NCBI GenBank assembly: GCA_046733355.1
Contig: JBKPOZ010000034.1
Location: 1-64,000 of the forward strand
From: VAZQ01 sp046733355
Lineage (GTDB): Bacteria > Pseudomonadota > Alphaproteobacteria > Rhizobiales > Xanthobacteraceae
Reading direction: 5' to 3'
Length of the DNA: 64,000 nt
This document shows positions 39,672 to 47,126 of the stretch, piece after piece. Under the pieces are notes generated by a model. That model ran no database searches. It saw only the letters and a program-made list of their open reading frames with translations, and was not told the DNA's origin. The translations under genes were made by a program, and so were the position numbers. Position 1 is the stretch's first letter. Every line of letters starts with the position of its first letter.

Positions 39672-42643
39672 TGCCGGTGCACGAGCGCGCGCAGCATGGA
39701 GAAAGCGTTCCTCAGTCGGGCGAGGAAGCCGGCGCGGACGGGTGCGCCGCGCAGGTATGCCGCGAGCCGCTCGAAGAAGCTCGCGAGCAGCACGCGCACG
39801 ATGCCGTCGAGCATGCGCCGTCCGAAACCCGCAAGCTTGCCGCCGACCGCTGCAACGTATCGATACATTAGCCGCGTGCGGCCTTGTGGAAGCGGCGCGA
39901 GCAGGACGATGGCGTTCCCTTCGCCGAAGCCAAGCTTGCTCTCGGCGTGTCCGGAAAGGCGCATGCGTTCGCCCTCGCGCCGATCAAATAAACGCATGGC
40001 GACGTCGTAGCTGCCGCCGATTCCCGCAATGCTGATACGCACGCGCGCCCGGTAGGTCTCGGGCCCGGTGAGCTCGACGCTCTCACACCCGGGAATGATG
40101 GTGCGCAGCGCTTCCGGATCGAGCAGCGCTTGCCAGACGCGCATGGGCGGTGCATCGATGACTGTTTCGCCGTTGCCGCGAAATCCACCGGGAGTGCGCG
40201 GCAACTCATCGGCCTCAGTCGCCGCGTTGCGCTCGTCGAGCGCGTCGGGATCGCGACCCTGCAGCAGCTCCCAGACGCGGCCCGGCATGAACGGCGGCAA
40301 GAGCTCATCGAGCCCGGTCGCATCGGCGATGGCGTTCGCCATGGTCACAGGCGCCATCATGGAACAGCCATCGCCGAGGCCCTTGGCTCCGTGCACGTTG
40401 TGCGGGGTGGGTGTGGCGAGATGCCCGACTTCGAGCGGCGGCAGCTCGGGCGCGGTCGGGCAGAGATAGTCCTGAAACGTGCCGGTCAAGAGCGTGCCGT
40501 CGGCCGCATAGGTCACGCGCTCCATCATGGCGGCGCCGAATCCGTGTGCGAAGCCGCCATAGATCTGGCCGTCGACCATCGCCGGATTGAGCATGTTGCC
40601 CACGTCGTGCACGCTCACGTAGCGGCGCACCTGCACGCGTCCGGTCTCGCGCTCGATCTCGACCGCGGCGAGATCGCACTGAAACGAATAGGCGAGCGAT
40701 GAGCGCAGGCGGTCCTGCGCGTCGGGCTCGCCCAGAATGCTCGGCGAGAATTCCACCACCTCGTCGACCGCGCCATCAACGCCTTCCGGGAGTCTGCTCG
40801 AATCCCAGTGCAGCTGCGCAGCAAGGCGGCGGATCGGGATCGGCTCGTTGCGCGCGCCGGGAGCGGAGGCCATGCCGTTCGCGAGCTCGACCTTATCCGC
40901 CGCGACGCCGAGCATGCGCGCGGCCACCGCCTTGAGCTTGTCCGCGCCCCTGCGCGCGGCGAGCGCCACGGCCGAGCTGACCACGGCGGAGAAGCGGTTC
41001 GCATAATTGCCCGAAGTGACGGACCACGGGCCGCTTAACGTATCGAGATCGTTGATCACTGCGACATCGCGCGGGTCGGTCCCAAGCTCGTCTGCGACGA
41101 TCTGCGCCACCACGGTGTTGTGGCCCTGACCGTTGGGCGTGCTGTCGATGTGCACGACCACCGAGCCAAGGGGGTCCATGCTCACGCGCGCGTTTCCGCT
41201 GGCGCCTGACTTCGGGAGCGACCGCGCGCGCTGCTCTTTGGTCAGCGCGAGATTGACATAGGCCATGTTGGAGGCGGAGGTCTCGACGCCGCACGACATT
41301 CCGATCCCAAACAGGCGTCCTTCGGCGCGCGCTTTTTGCTGCTCGGCGCGGAGCGCCTCGTAGCCGAGCTGGCGCAGTCCAAGCGCCAGCGCGCCCTGAT
41401 AATCGCCGCTGTCGAGGAGCGAGCCCGCGGGCGAGGCGTAGGGAAATTCGTCGGTGCGCACGAGATTGCGCATGCGCAGCTCGGCGGGATCGATCTTCAG
41501 CGCAAGGGCCGCGCGATCCATCAGGCGCTCCAGCGGATAGAAGAATTGCGGGCCGCCGAAGCCGCGATTAAGCCCGCTCGGCACCTGATTGGTCACCACC
41601 ACCTGGTTGTCGACCGAGATATGGCGCACGCGATAGGGCCCGCTCGAGGTGGAATGCATGCGATAGAGCGCGGCGGGATCGGGCGGCCGCAGATAGGCGC
41701 CGACGTTTTCGATTTGTTTGAGGCGCAGGCCAATGAGCGTTCCGTCGCTCTTGAACGCGCCCTCCATGGCGGTGACGCGGCCAGAGGAGGCGGAGGAGGC
41801 GGCGAGATGCTCGAGGCGGTCCTCGATCCATTTCACCGGACAGCCAAACTTGCGGCTCGCGAGCCCCATAACCACGATGTAGGGATAGACCCCCTGCTTG
41901 ATGCCGAAGCTGCCGCCGCTCGAGGGCGGCGAGATCAGGCGCAACTCGTGGCTGCGCACGCCGAGCGCGTCGCACATGATGGGATGCAGCGCGTAGGGGC
42001 CCTGGAAATTCGACCAGATATTGTAGCGTCCACTGCCGGCGTCGTAATCGGCAATGACTCCGTACGTCTCCATGGGCGTCGAGTTGACGCGCGGATAAGA
42101 GACTTTGACGCAGATGATCTTGTCGGCCTCCCGGAAAGCCTCATCGGGCTCGCCATACACAAAGCTCCGCGTGTGCACGACGTTAGTGCCGAGCTCCTCG
42201 TGCAGGATTGGCGCATCCGGCGCGAGGGCGGCTTCCGGATCAACGACGGCCGATCGCGATCGATACGTCACGTCAATCAGATCGACCGCGTCCTCCGCGA
42301 TGTAGCGGTCCCGTGCGATAACGATTGCAAGCGGTTCGCCAAAATAGCGCACGCGATCCACCGCGCAGGGGTGATAGCGCAGCTTGCGGGTGATCATGTT
42401 GCCGATCGGCTTCGCCATCGCGGCCACATCGGCGCCGGTAAGGACCCCGATGACGCCGGGGAGCCGCTCGGCCTTGCTGACATCGATGCTCACGATGTCC
42501 GCGTGGGCATGCGGGCTGCGCAGGATCGCCGCATGGCGCAAGCCGGCAACGGGTTCGAGGTCGTCGATGAACCGCGCGGTACCTGAGAGGAGCGCCGCGT
42601 CCTCGAAACGCTCCAAGGCCTGACCCACCCACTTGGTATGCAT
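39668..42643 (-). CDS. coxL: Molybdenum hydroxylase large subunit fused to a CoxG/SRPBCC domain
   Basis: A 991-residue catalytic subunit with molybdopterin cytosine dinucleotide binding. Residues 1 to about 760 form the CoxL/XdhA-type domains; NRGFGGPQFFYPLERLMD is the xanthine-dehydrogenase-like motif. The usual catalytic glutamate loop (KGxGExG) appears as KGLGDGCSM, with Asp in place of Glu. From about residue 800, an SRPBCC (CoxG-like) domain follows (GNGETVIDAPPMRVWQALLDPEALRTIIPG). In CO-dehydrogenase clusters coxG is normally a separate gene for membrane anchoring, so this is a fusion. The ATG at 42643 is preferred. The substrate is unknown. Confidence 0.9.
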   Translation of the reverse strand: MHTKWVGQALERFEDAALLSGTARFIDDLEPVAGLRHAAILRSPHAHADIVSIDVSKAERLPGVIGVLTGADVAAMAKPIGNMITRKLRYHPCAVDRVRYFGEPLAIVIARDRYIAEDAVDLIDVTYRSRSAVVDPEAALAPDAPILHEELGTNVVHTRSFVYGEPDEAFREADKIICVKVSYPRVNSTPMETYGVIADYDAGSGRYNIWSNFQGPYALHPIMCDALGVRSHELRLISPPSSGGSFGIKQGVYPYIVVMGLASRKFGCPVKWIEDRLEHLAASSASSGRVTAMEGAFKSDGTLIGLRLKQIENVGAYLRPPDPAALYRMHSTSSGPYRVRHISVDNQVVVTNQVPSGLNRGFGGPQFFYPLERLMDRAALALKIDPAELRMRNLVRTDEFPYASPAGSLLDSGDYQGALALGLRQLGYEALRAEQQKARAEGRLFGIGMSCGVETSASNMAYVNLALTKEQRARSLPKSGASGNARVSMDPLGSVVVHIDSTPNGQGHNTVVAQIVADELGTDPRDVAVINDLDTLSGPWSVTSGNYANRFSAVVSSAVALAARRGADKLKAVAARMLGVAADKVELANGMASAPGARNEPIPIRRLAAQLHWDSSRLPEGVDGAVDEVVEFSPSILGEPDAQDRLRSSLAYSFQCDLAAVEIERETGRVQVRRYVSVHDVGNMLNPAMVDGQIYGGFAHGFGAAMMERVTYAADGTLLTGTFQDYLCPTAPELPPLEVGHLATPTPHNVHGAKGLGDGCSMMAPVTMANAIADATGLDELLPPFMPGRVWELLQGRDPDALDERNAATEADELPRTPGGFRGNGETVIDAPPMRVWQALLDPEALRTIIPGCESVELTGPETYRARVRISIAGIGGSYDVAMRLFDRREGERMRLSGHAESKLGFGEGNAIVLLAPLPQGRTRLMYRYVAAVGGKLAGFGRRMLDGIVRVLLASFFERLAAYLRGAPVRAGFLARLRNAFSMLRALVHRQ

Positions 42644-42663
42644 GTTCGCTACCCAGCCTCGCT

Positions 42664-42776
42664 CAGATGGCGCAGCGCACACCCGCGTCGTGGCGCACCT
42701 CCTCGGGCGTGCCGGTTGCCACAATGGCGCCACTGACCAGGACGGTCACGCGATCGGCGAGCGTGAACCCAAGCAG
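42664..42776 (-). pseudogene. Truncated ABC transporter ATPase C-terminus (LivG/LivF type)
   Basis: Read on the minus strand, the frame beginning immediately after the anti-sigma stop encodes FTLADRVTVLVSGAIVATGTPEEVRHD and ends at a TGA. This is the C-terminal signature of branched-chain amino-acid transporter ATPases (LADRVTVL...G.GTPEEV). Only about 36 residues remain; the nucleotide-binding core is absent. A change of frame would add a LRHLSEAG end resembling the family C-terminus (YLGEA). It is a relic left between the anti-sigma gene and the molybdenum hydroxylase operon. Confidence 0.7.
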
Positions 42777-43652
42777 CTACTCCTGAAAGTTCGACTCGGG
42801 AGGTGCCGGCTTGCGCGGCGCGGGTGACGCCGGCAGCGGGATGCCGGCAAGTCGCATCAACGCGAGTGGCTGCAGCGCTGGGGGAATGCGCTCCGGCACA
42901 AACCGCCAAGCTGCGACGACACCAGCCAAGCCAACAAGCACGAGCAACAGCACGATTGTGAGCGCCCGCCAGCGCGTGAGACTGCGCTGTGCTCGGCGGA
43001 GCTGATCGGGCGCGGCCGTGGCCGCTTTTGCCGCCAGGGGCGGAGCAACAACGGGCGATGCGGGAGGGGTAGGGGTCTCTGCAGGCGTTTCCGGCGGCAG
43101 GTGCCAAGACGCTGCGGGCGCTGCAGCTGGAGGTGCAGGTGCCGCGGGCGGCAATGGAGGAGGCGTTTCGGGCTGCGGCGGAGACTCCGCTGCGGTGGGC
43201 TTCTCAAGAGCCTCCAGCAAACTCTCAAAGGACCTGCCTGCGGGAACTGGAGGACTCGACTCCTTCTGCTCTGCTTCGCTTTCTGCCTCAGCTTCTCCTT
43301 GCGGCTGCAATTCCGGGCCGGCTTGCTCCTCCGCAGCGTGCAATTCGGAGAGAGGCTCCGGCAGCGCCTCGTTTTGCAGCTCTGGTTCAGGTTCCGGCGC
43401 TGCCGCTCTGGTCTCCACTAATTGCTGCACCTCCGGCATTCTCGTTTTAATGCGGGGCCAGACATCGGAAACAGGCTCTACCGGCTCGACCATCAGATGC
43501 AGCTCGCCGAGCCTGCGCTCCCACAGCTTCACCCGCTCGGCAAAGGATTCGTCCGTCGCGAGCAGTGCATGCGCCGCGCGGCGCTCATCCGCATCAAGGG
43601 TGCCGAGCACAAACTCCGCCGCAAAGGTATCGGCCTCGCCCCCGCTGCTCAT
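42777..43652 (-). CDS. Anti-sigma factor (RskA-like)
   Basis: A 291-residue membrane-bound anti-sigma factor. The N-terminal ~70 residues are the conserved anti-sigma domain (AAEFVLGTLDADERRAAHALL and FAERVKLWERRLGELHLMVEPVEP, with WPRIKTRM). A long Pro/Ala/Glu-rich linker (about 85-220) follows, then one membrane helix (about 232-252, ALTIVLLLVLVGLAGVVAAW) and a short Pro-rich periplasmic tail. The ATG at 43652 overlaps the sigma-factor stop as ATGA, coupling the pair. The C-terminal periplasmic domain is very short compared with typical RskA proteins, as is common in this order. Confidence 0.88.
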   Translation of the reverse strand: MSSGGEADTFAAEFVLGTLDADERRAAHALLATDESFAERVKLWERRLGELHLMVEPVEPVSDVWPRIKTRMPEVQQLVETRAAAPEPEPELQNEALPEPLSELHAAEEQAGPELQPQGEAEAESEAEQKESSPPVPAGRSFESLLEALEKPTAAESPPQPETPPPLPPAAPAPPAAAPAASWHLPPETPAETPTPPASPVVAPPLAAKAATAAPDQLRRAQRSLTRWRALTIVLLLVLVGLAGVVAAWRFVPERIPPALQPLALMRLAGIPLPASPAPRKPAPPESNFQE

Positions 43653-44194
43653 TGCTTGAGGCATTGCTCGACCTCGATGAGGCTGCGCCGGAGCGCTCCC
43701 TTGAGCAGGTTTACCGGCATGTCCAGCCTGGTCGCGAGTTGCTCGCGCGTGAAGGCACCGTAATAGGCCAGAAGAAGCATGCGTTGCCTGTCTGGCTCGA
43801 GGCGGCCGATGCAGGTGAGCAGTCTCTTCAGATCCTGACTGAGCTGGTGGCGCGGCACGGCGCCCGGCCCCTCGTGCTCCTCGACGACTTCGGCCTCGCC
43901 ATCGTCTCCGCCCCGGAAGCGGGCGGCATCGATCGCCAGCCGGCGTGCAATGGCGACCATCCAGGCAAGCGGAGTGAAGATACCAGGATTGAATGAGGCC
44001 GCGCTCGCCCAGATCTGCAAGTACGTCTGCTCCATCACGTCGGCTGCAACGTCGTGCCTGCGCACGATGCGCAGCACGACCCCGTAAAGCTTTGCGCAGG
44101 TCGCGCTATAGAGCCGCTCGAATGCCGCTGCGTCACCTTTGGCAATGGCGGCGAGCAGCCAGGTGGTCTCGACCGGCGTCGATGCTGAAACCAA
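43649..44194 (-). CDS. ECF sigma factor (RpoE/SigK-like)
   Basis: A 181-residue extracytoplasmic-function sigma factor. Region 2 is clear: FERLYSATCAKLYGVVLRIVRRHDVAADVMEQTYLQIWASA, followed by TPLAWMVAIARRLAIDAAR. Region 4 is ALATRLDMP-type, within TREQLATRLDMPVNLLKGALRRSLIEVEQCL. It is coupled to the anti-sigma gene that follows (ATGA). It should direct a stress regulon released when the membrane anti-sigma is cleaved. The promoter upstream of 44194 was not resolved, and the repeat at 44273-44356 sits there. Confidence 0.9.
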   Translation of the reverse strand: MVSASTPVETTWLLAAIAKGDAAAFERLYSATCAKLYGVVLRIVRRHDVAADVMEQTYLQIWASAASFNPGIFTPLAWMVAIARRLAIDAARFRGGDDGEAEVVEEHEGPGAVPRHQLSQDLKRLLTCIGRLEPDRQRMLLLAYYGAFTREQLATRLDMPVNLLKGALRRSLIEVEQCLKQ

Positions 44195-44272
44195 GATGCA
44201 ATCCCGGGGCGCGAGAAAATAGTCCGTCCAAGCCGATTATGGCGGCTTCCGGCCGGGTCCGTCGAGTGCATA

Positions 44273-44356
44273 CGTCATCCCCGGCCTTGTGCCGGGCATC
44301 CGTGTCTTTGGTGCCCCGATAAGGACGTGGACGGCCGGGACTACCCGACCATGACG
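44273..44356. repeat. Palindromic intergenic repeat, copy 3
   Basis: Starts CGTCATCCCCGGCC and ends CCGACCATGACG, with internal GTGTCTTT and AAGGACGTGG arms. It matches copy 1 (10617-10700) closely in layout. It lies between the sigma-factor gene and fliJ. Confidence 0.82.
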
Positions 44357-44383
44357 ATGTAACGACAGTTCAGCAGCTGGATA

Positions 44384-44773
44384 TCAGGCGGAGCGCATGA
44401 ACTCGCCCTGCGTGCCGGCATTCTCTTCCGACCGCTCGCGCATTTGATCGCGCTCGTCGAGGAGCTCGATTTTTTTCATTTCCTCGAAGGCCTCGTCCAG
44501 GGCGAGCTTTGCATCCTCGAGCTGGGTGCGCAGCTCTGCCGCCGAGCGCTTGAGATTTTCCCGCCGCTGCATCGCGGCCTTCGCGTAAGTGGGATAGGCG
44601 AAATGACTCGGGTCGTGAATTCCGGCGCGATCCTGCTCGGCTTTGATCTCCCGTTCGAGGTCCCCGGCGATGCGCTCAAATTCGGCGATCATGCTCTCGA
44701 TCTGAGCGACCCTGCGGCGTTTTTCGTCCACCTGAAACTTCCGCAGGCGGATGAGCGTCTCCCGTGACTTCAT
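44384..44773 (-). CDS. fliJ: Flagellar export protein FliJ
   Basis: A 129-residue coiled-coil protein that links the FliI ATPase with the export gate of the flagellar type III secretion apparatus. The whole chain is heptad-like (KSRETLIRLRKFQVDEKRRR, then the Ile/Leu-rich central helix, and ELRTQLEDAKLALDEAFEEMKKIE). The ATG at 44773 gives the right length. Being next to ctrA, on the opposite strand with a shared 460-base upstream region, is the standard arrangement in Hyphomicrobiales. fliI is not present in this window. Confidence 0.88.
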   Translation of the reverse strand: MKSRETLIRLRKFQVDEKRRRVAQIESMIAEFERIAGDLEREIKAEQDRAGIHDPSHFAYPTYAKAAMQRRENLKRSAAELRTQLEDAKLALDEAFEEMKKIELLDERDQMRERSEENAGTQGEFMRSA

Positions 44774-44918
44774 CGACTCATACTCCCCCGAAGCCTCCGC
44801 CGCGCCAGCGCGGTGCAGTTGCCCCATTACCCCGCGCAGTCTCCCGCGACAACGTTAGTATTCGGTTTCCGCACGAATGGCACACTCCGGCCTGCTTTCT
44901 TGCCGCGTCAGCGGTTTC

Positions 44919-44933
44919 TTAACTTCGTGTTTA
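44919..44933 (+). promoter_or_regulatory. CtrA-like binding box (TTAA-N7-TTTA)
   Basis: TTAACTTCGTGTTTA fits the CtrA consensus TTAA-N7-TTAA with one mismatch (final half-site TTTA). It lies between fliJ and ctrA, as expected for CtrA autoregulation and control of a flagellar gene. Confidence 0.55.
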
Positions 44934-45074
44934 CCCGCGTCGTTAATCATTGCGTCACGCCGTGGGCGTTTCAGGGGAACCCACGCGGGGAACAAAATCC
45001 TTCAGTCCGGCTGTGCGCCTGATGGTCGTCATGACGCTTGGAAAGAAAAGCCATTCAGTGCAGTATCTTAGGGC

Positions 45075-45088
45075 GATTCGCCTGAATC
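45075..45088. promoter_or_regulatory. Two GANTC (CcrM methylation) sites upstream of ctrA
   Basis: GATTC at 45075-45079 and GAATC at 45084-45088 lie about 150 bases before the ctrA start. GANTC is the CcrM methylation target. In Caulobacter the ctrA P1 promoter is activated when such a site becomes hemimethylated. Two sites within 14 bases are unlikely by chance in this GC-rich DNA. Confidence 0.55.
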
Positions 45089-45234
45089 GGCCCCCGAGCG
45101 CATGCGAGCCTAGAAATCAGGGTTTGTTAACCATGCGCCGCTAATGTTGCGACCGGTTTTGTCCCTAAGCGTTTCGAAGGGCCGCCGCCGCGGCGGGCCG
45201 ACCTGAGCCCAACGCGGCGAGGAAGGGGATTGGC

Positions 45235-45936
45235 ATGCGCGTATTGCTGATTGAGGACGACAGCGCTACCGCTCAATCGATTGAGCTCATGCTCAAATCC
45301 GAGAGCTTTAACGTCTACACCACCGATCTCGGGGAAGAAGGGGTCGATCTCGGTAAGCTTTATGACTACGACATCATTCTTCTCGATTTGAATCTGCCGG
45401 ACATGTCCGGCTTCGAGGTGCTGCGCTCGCTGCGCGTGTCGAAGGTCAAGACGCCGATCCTGATCCTTACCGGCCTCGGCGGCATCGAGGACAAGGTCAG
45501 AGGCCTGGGCTTCGGCGCGGACGACTACATGACCAAGCCGTTCCACAAGGACGAGCTGGTCGCGCGCATCCACGCCATCGTCCGCCGCTCCAAGGGGCAT
45601 GCGCAGTCGGTAATCCAGACCGGCGACCTCGTCGTCAATCTCGATACCAAGACGGTCGAAGTCAACGGCGCGCGCGTGCATCTCACCGGCAAGGAATACC
45701 AGATGCTGGAACTCCTCAGCCTGCGCAAGGGCACCACGCTGACGAAGGAGATGTTTCTCAACCATCTTTACGGCGGCATGGATGAGCCGGAGCTCAAGAT
45801 CATCGACGTGTTCATCTGCAAGCTGCGAAAGAAGCTCGCCAATGCTTCGAGCGGCAAGAACTATATCGAGACGGTTTGGGGCCGCGGTTATGTGTTGCGC
45901 GAGCCGAGCGAAGACGAGGCGCGCATCTCCGCCTGA
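45235..45936 (+). CDS. ctrA: Cell-cycle response regulator CtrA
   Basis: A 233-residue OmpR-type response regulator, the master cell-cycle and flagellar regulator of alphaproteobacteria. The receiver domain covers residues 1-115; the phosphorylated Asp is at about 51 (DIILLDLNLPDMSG), with acidic EDD at 7-9 and Lys near 104 in TKPFHK. The C-terminal winged-helix covers about 125-225, with TGKEYQMLELLSLRKGTTLTKEMFLNHLYGG almost invariant in CtrA. A rho-independent terminator follows. The phosphorelay partner ChpT is encoded 3 kb away at 48797-49438. Confidence 0.97.
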   Translation: MRVLLIEDDSATAQSIELMLKSESFNVYTTDLGEEGVDLGKLYDYDIILLDLNLPDMSGFEVLRSLRVSKVKTPILILTGLGGIEDKVRGLGFGADDYMTKPFHKDELVARIHAIVRRSKGHAQSVIQTGDLVVNLDTKTVEVNGARVHLTGKEYQMLELLSLRKGTTLTKEMFLNHLYGGMDEPELKIIDVFICKLRKKLANASSGKNYIETVWGRGYVLREPSEDEARISA

Positions 45937-45960
45937 ATCGGACGTGCACGATTTACACAG

Positions 45961-45987
45961 AACCCCGCCCTTCAGGCGGGGTTTTTC
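45961..45987 (+). terminator. Rho-independent terminator after ctrA
   Basis: The stem AACCCCGCC / GGCGGGGTT with a five-base loop is followed by TTTTT. It starts 25 bases after the ctrA stop. Confidence 0.85.
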
Positions 45988-46014
45988 ATTCCGTCCGCTG
46001 CCGTCTGTCGTCGG

Positions 46015-46871
46015 TCAGCTGGCTGCGGCGACGATGCGCAGGGGCGGGCGCTCGGAGCTCCTGCGGGCAACCGGCGCGTAGAGCCCGCGCTCATTAACGA
46101 GTGGCTGGAACGCTTCGCTAAGCCCGACTACCGTTTCTGCTGCACCGAGGGCCAGATAGCCGTCGCCTTCAATAACGCGCGACAGCCGCCCAAGCACGTG
46201 CGCTTTCGTGTCCCGATCGAAATAGATGAGCACGTTGCGGCAGAAGATGACGTCGAATATTCCCAAATGCGTAAAATCGTTGAGCAGGTTGAGCTGGCAG
46301 AACTGCACCATGGCGCGGATTTCGGGAACGAGCTGCCATTGCTCCCCCTTCTGAACGAAATCTTTGAGCAGAAGCGCAATGGGCAATCCGCGCTGCACCT
46401 CGAAATGGCTGTACAGTCCCGCTCTTGCCCGCGCGAGCACCTCGTTCGACAGATCGGAAGCGATGATGTCGACGCGCCAGCCGTCGAGGCGCGCGCCCAT
46501 CTCGCGCAGCGACATGGCAATTGAATAGGGCTCCTGCCCCGTCGAGGCGGCGGCGCACCAGATGCGGATGCGCGCCGTCCCGCTCTTGCGCTCAGCAGCT
46601 TGGGAATGACGCTGTTGCGCAACTGTTCGAACGGTAGCTTGTCGCGCAAGAAGAAGGATTCGTTCGTCGCCATGGCCTCGACCATCGCCGTTGCGAGCGG
46701 TTCCGAGCCGGCGCGCAGCTGCTGCACGAACTCGCCAAGCTTTGATAAGCCAGCACGGCGCGCGAGCGGCAAGAGCCTGCTCTCAACCAGGTATTGCTTG
46801 TCGGCCGCCAGCACGAGGCCGGAGCGCTCCCGCAACAGCCTGCGCAAATAATCGAAATCCGACGGGGTCAC
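46015..46871 (-). pseudogene. cheR: CheR chemotaxis methyltransferase, frameshifted
   Basis: The SAM-dependent methyltransferase that methylates chemoreceptor glutamates. The N-terminal half is in one frame (PSDFDYLRRLLRERSGLVL, SFFLRDKLPFEQLRNSVIPKLLSA). The C-terminal half, with SLREMGARLDGWRVDIIASDLSNEVLARA and FDVIFCRNVLIYFD, is in another. The shift is at about 46583-46590 (near the ARAG position), where a base seems to be missing. The GTG at 46871 overlaps the cheB fragment stop (GTGA). If the deletion is real, the protein is truncated and inactive. Confidence 0.85.
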
Positions 46872-47122
46872 GAGCGATCTCCCGCGAATAGCCGGATGAG
46901 CCCGGGGCCGATCTGCGACAAGGGAAGCACGGCGGAGGCGAGCCCCGTCTGCGCAATAAATCCTGGCATTCCCCATACGACGCTCGATGTCTCATCTTGC
47001 ACGATCACGCGTCCGCCTGCCGCCACGAGTTGAGCCGCGCCGCGCGTGCCGTCGGTGCCCATCCCGGTGAGAACCAGGCCCAGGTTCCATTCTCCCCAAA
47101 CCAGAGCCGCCGAGCTGAACAA
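46868..47122 (-). pseudogene. cheB: CheB methylesterase, C-terminal remnant
   Basis: Only about 84 residues of the CheB catalytic domain remain: VLTGMGTDGTRGAAQLVAAGG and VIVQDETSSVVWGMPGFIAQTGLASAVLPL. The N-terminal receiver domain, the linker and the catalytic Ser and His regions are missing. The fragment begins directly where the truncated cheA ends, at about 47118-47129. A deletion that removed cheA's end, cheW, cheY and most of cheB explains the layout. Confidence 0.88.
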
Positions 47123-47126
47123 GGCG

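Larger units (their letters stand above)
44774..45234. promoter_or_regulatory. Divergent fliJ/ctrA regulatory region
   Basis: A 460-base region between the divergent fliJ and ctrA genes. It contains a CtrA-like box at 44919-44933, two GANTC sites at 45075-45088 and further TTAA half-sites near 44947 and 45127. No protein-coding gene is evident. The layout parallels the Caulobacter ctrA promoter region, where CtrA feedback and CcrM methylation act. Confidence 0.65.

Noticed and set aside
41336..42586. 416-residue plus-strand frame opposite coxL
   Set aside because: Antisense shadow of the molybdenum hydroxylase; no family features and low-complexity composition.
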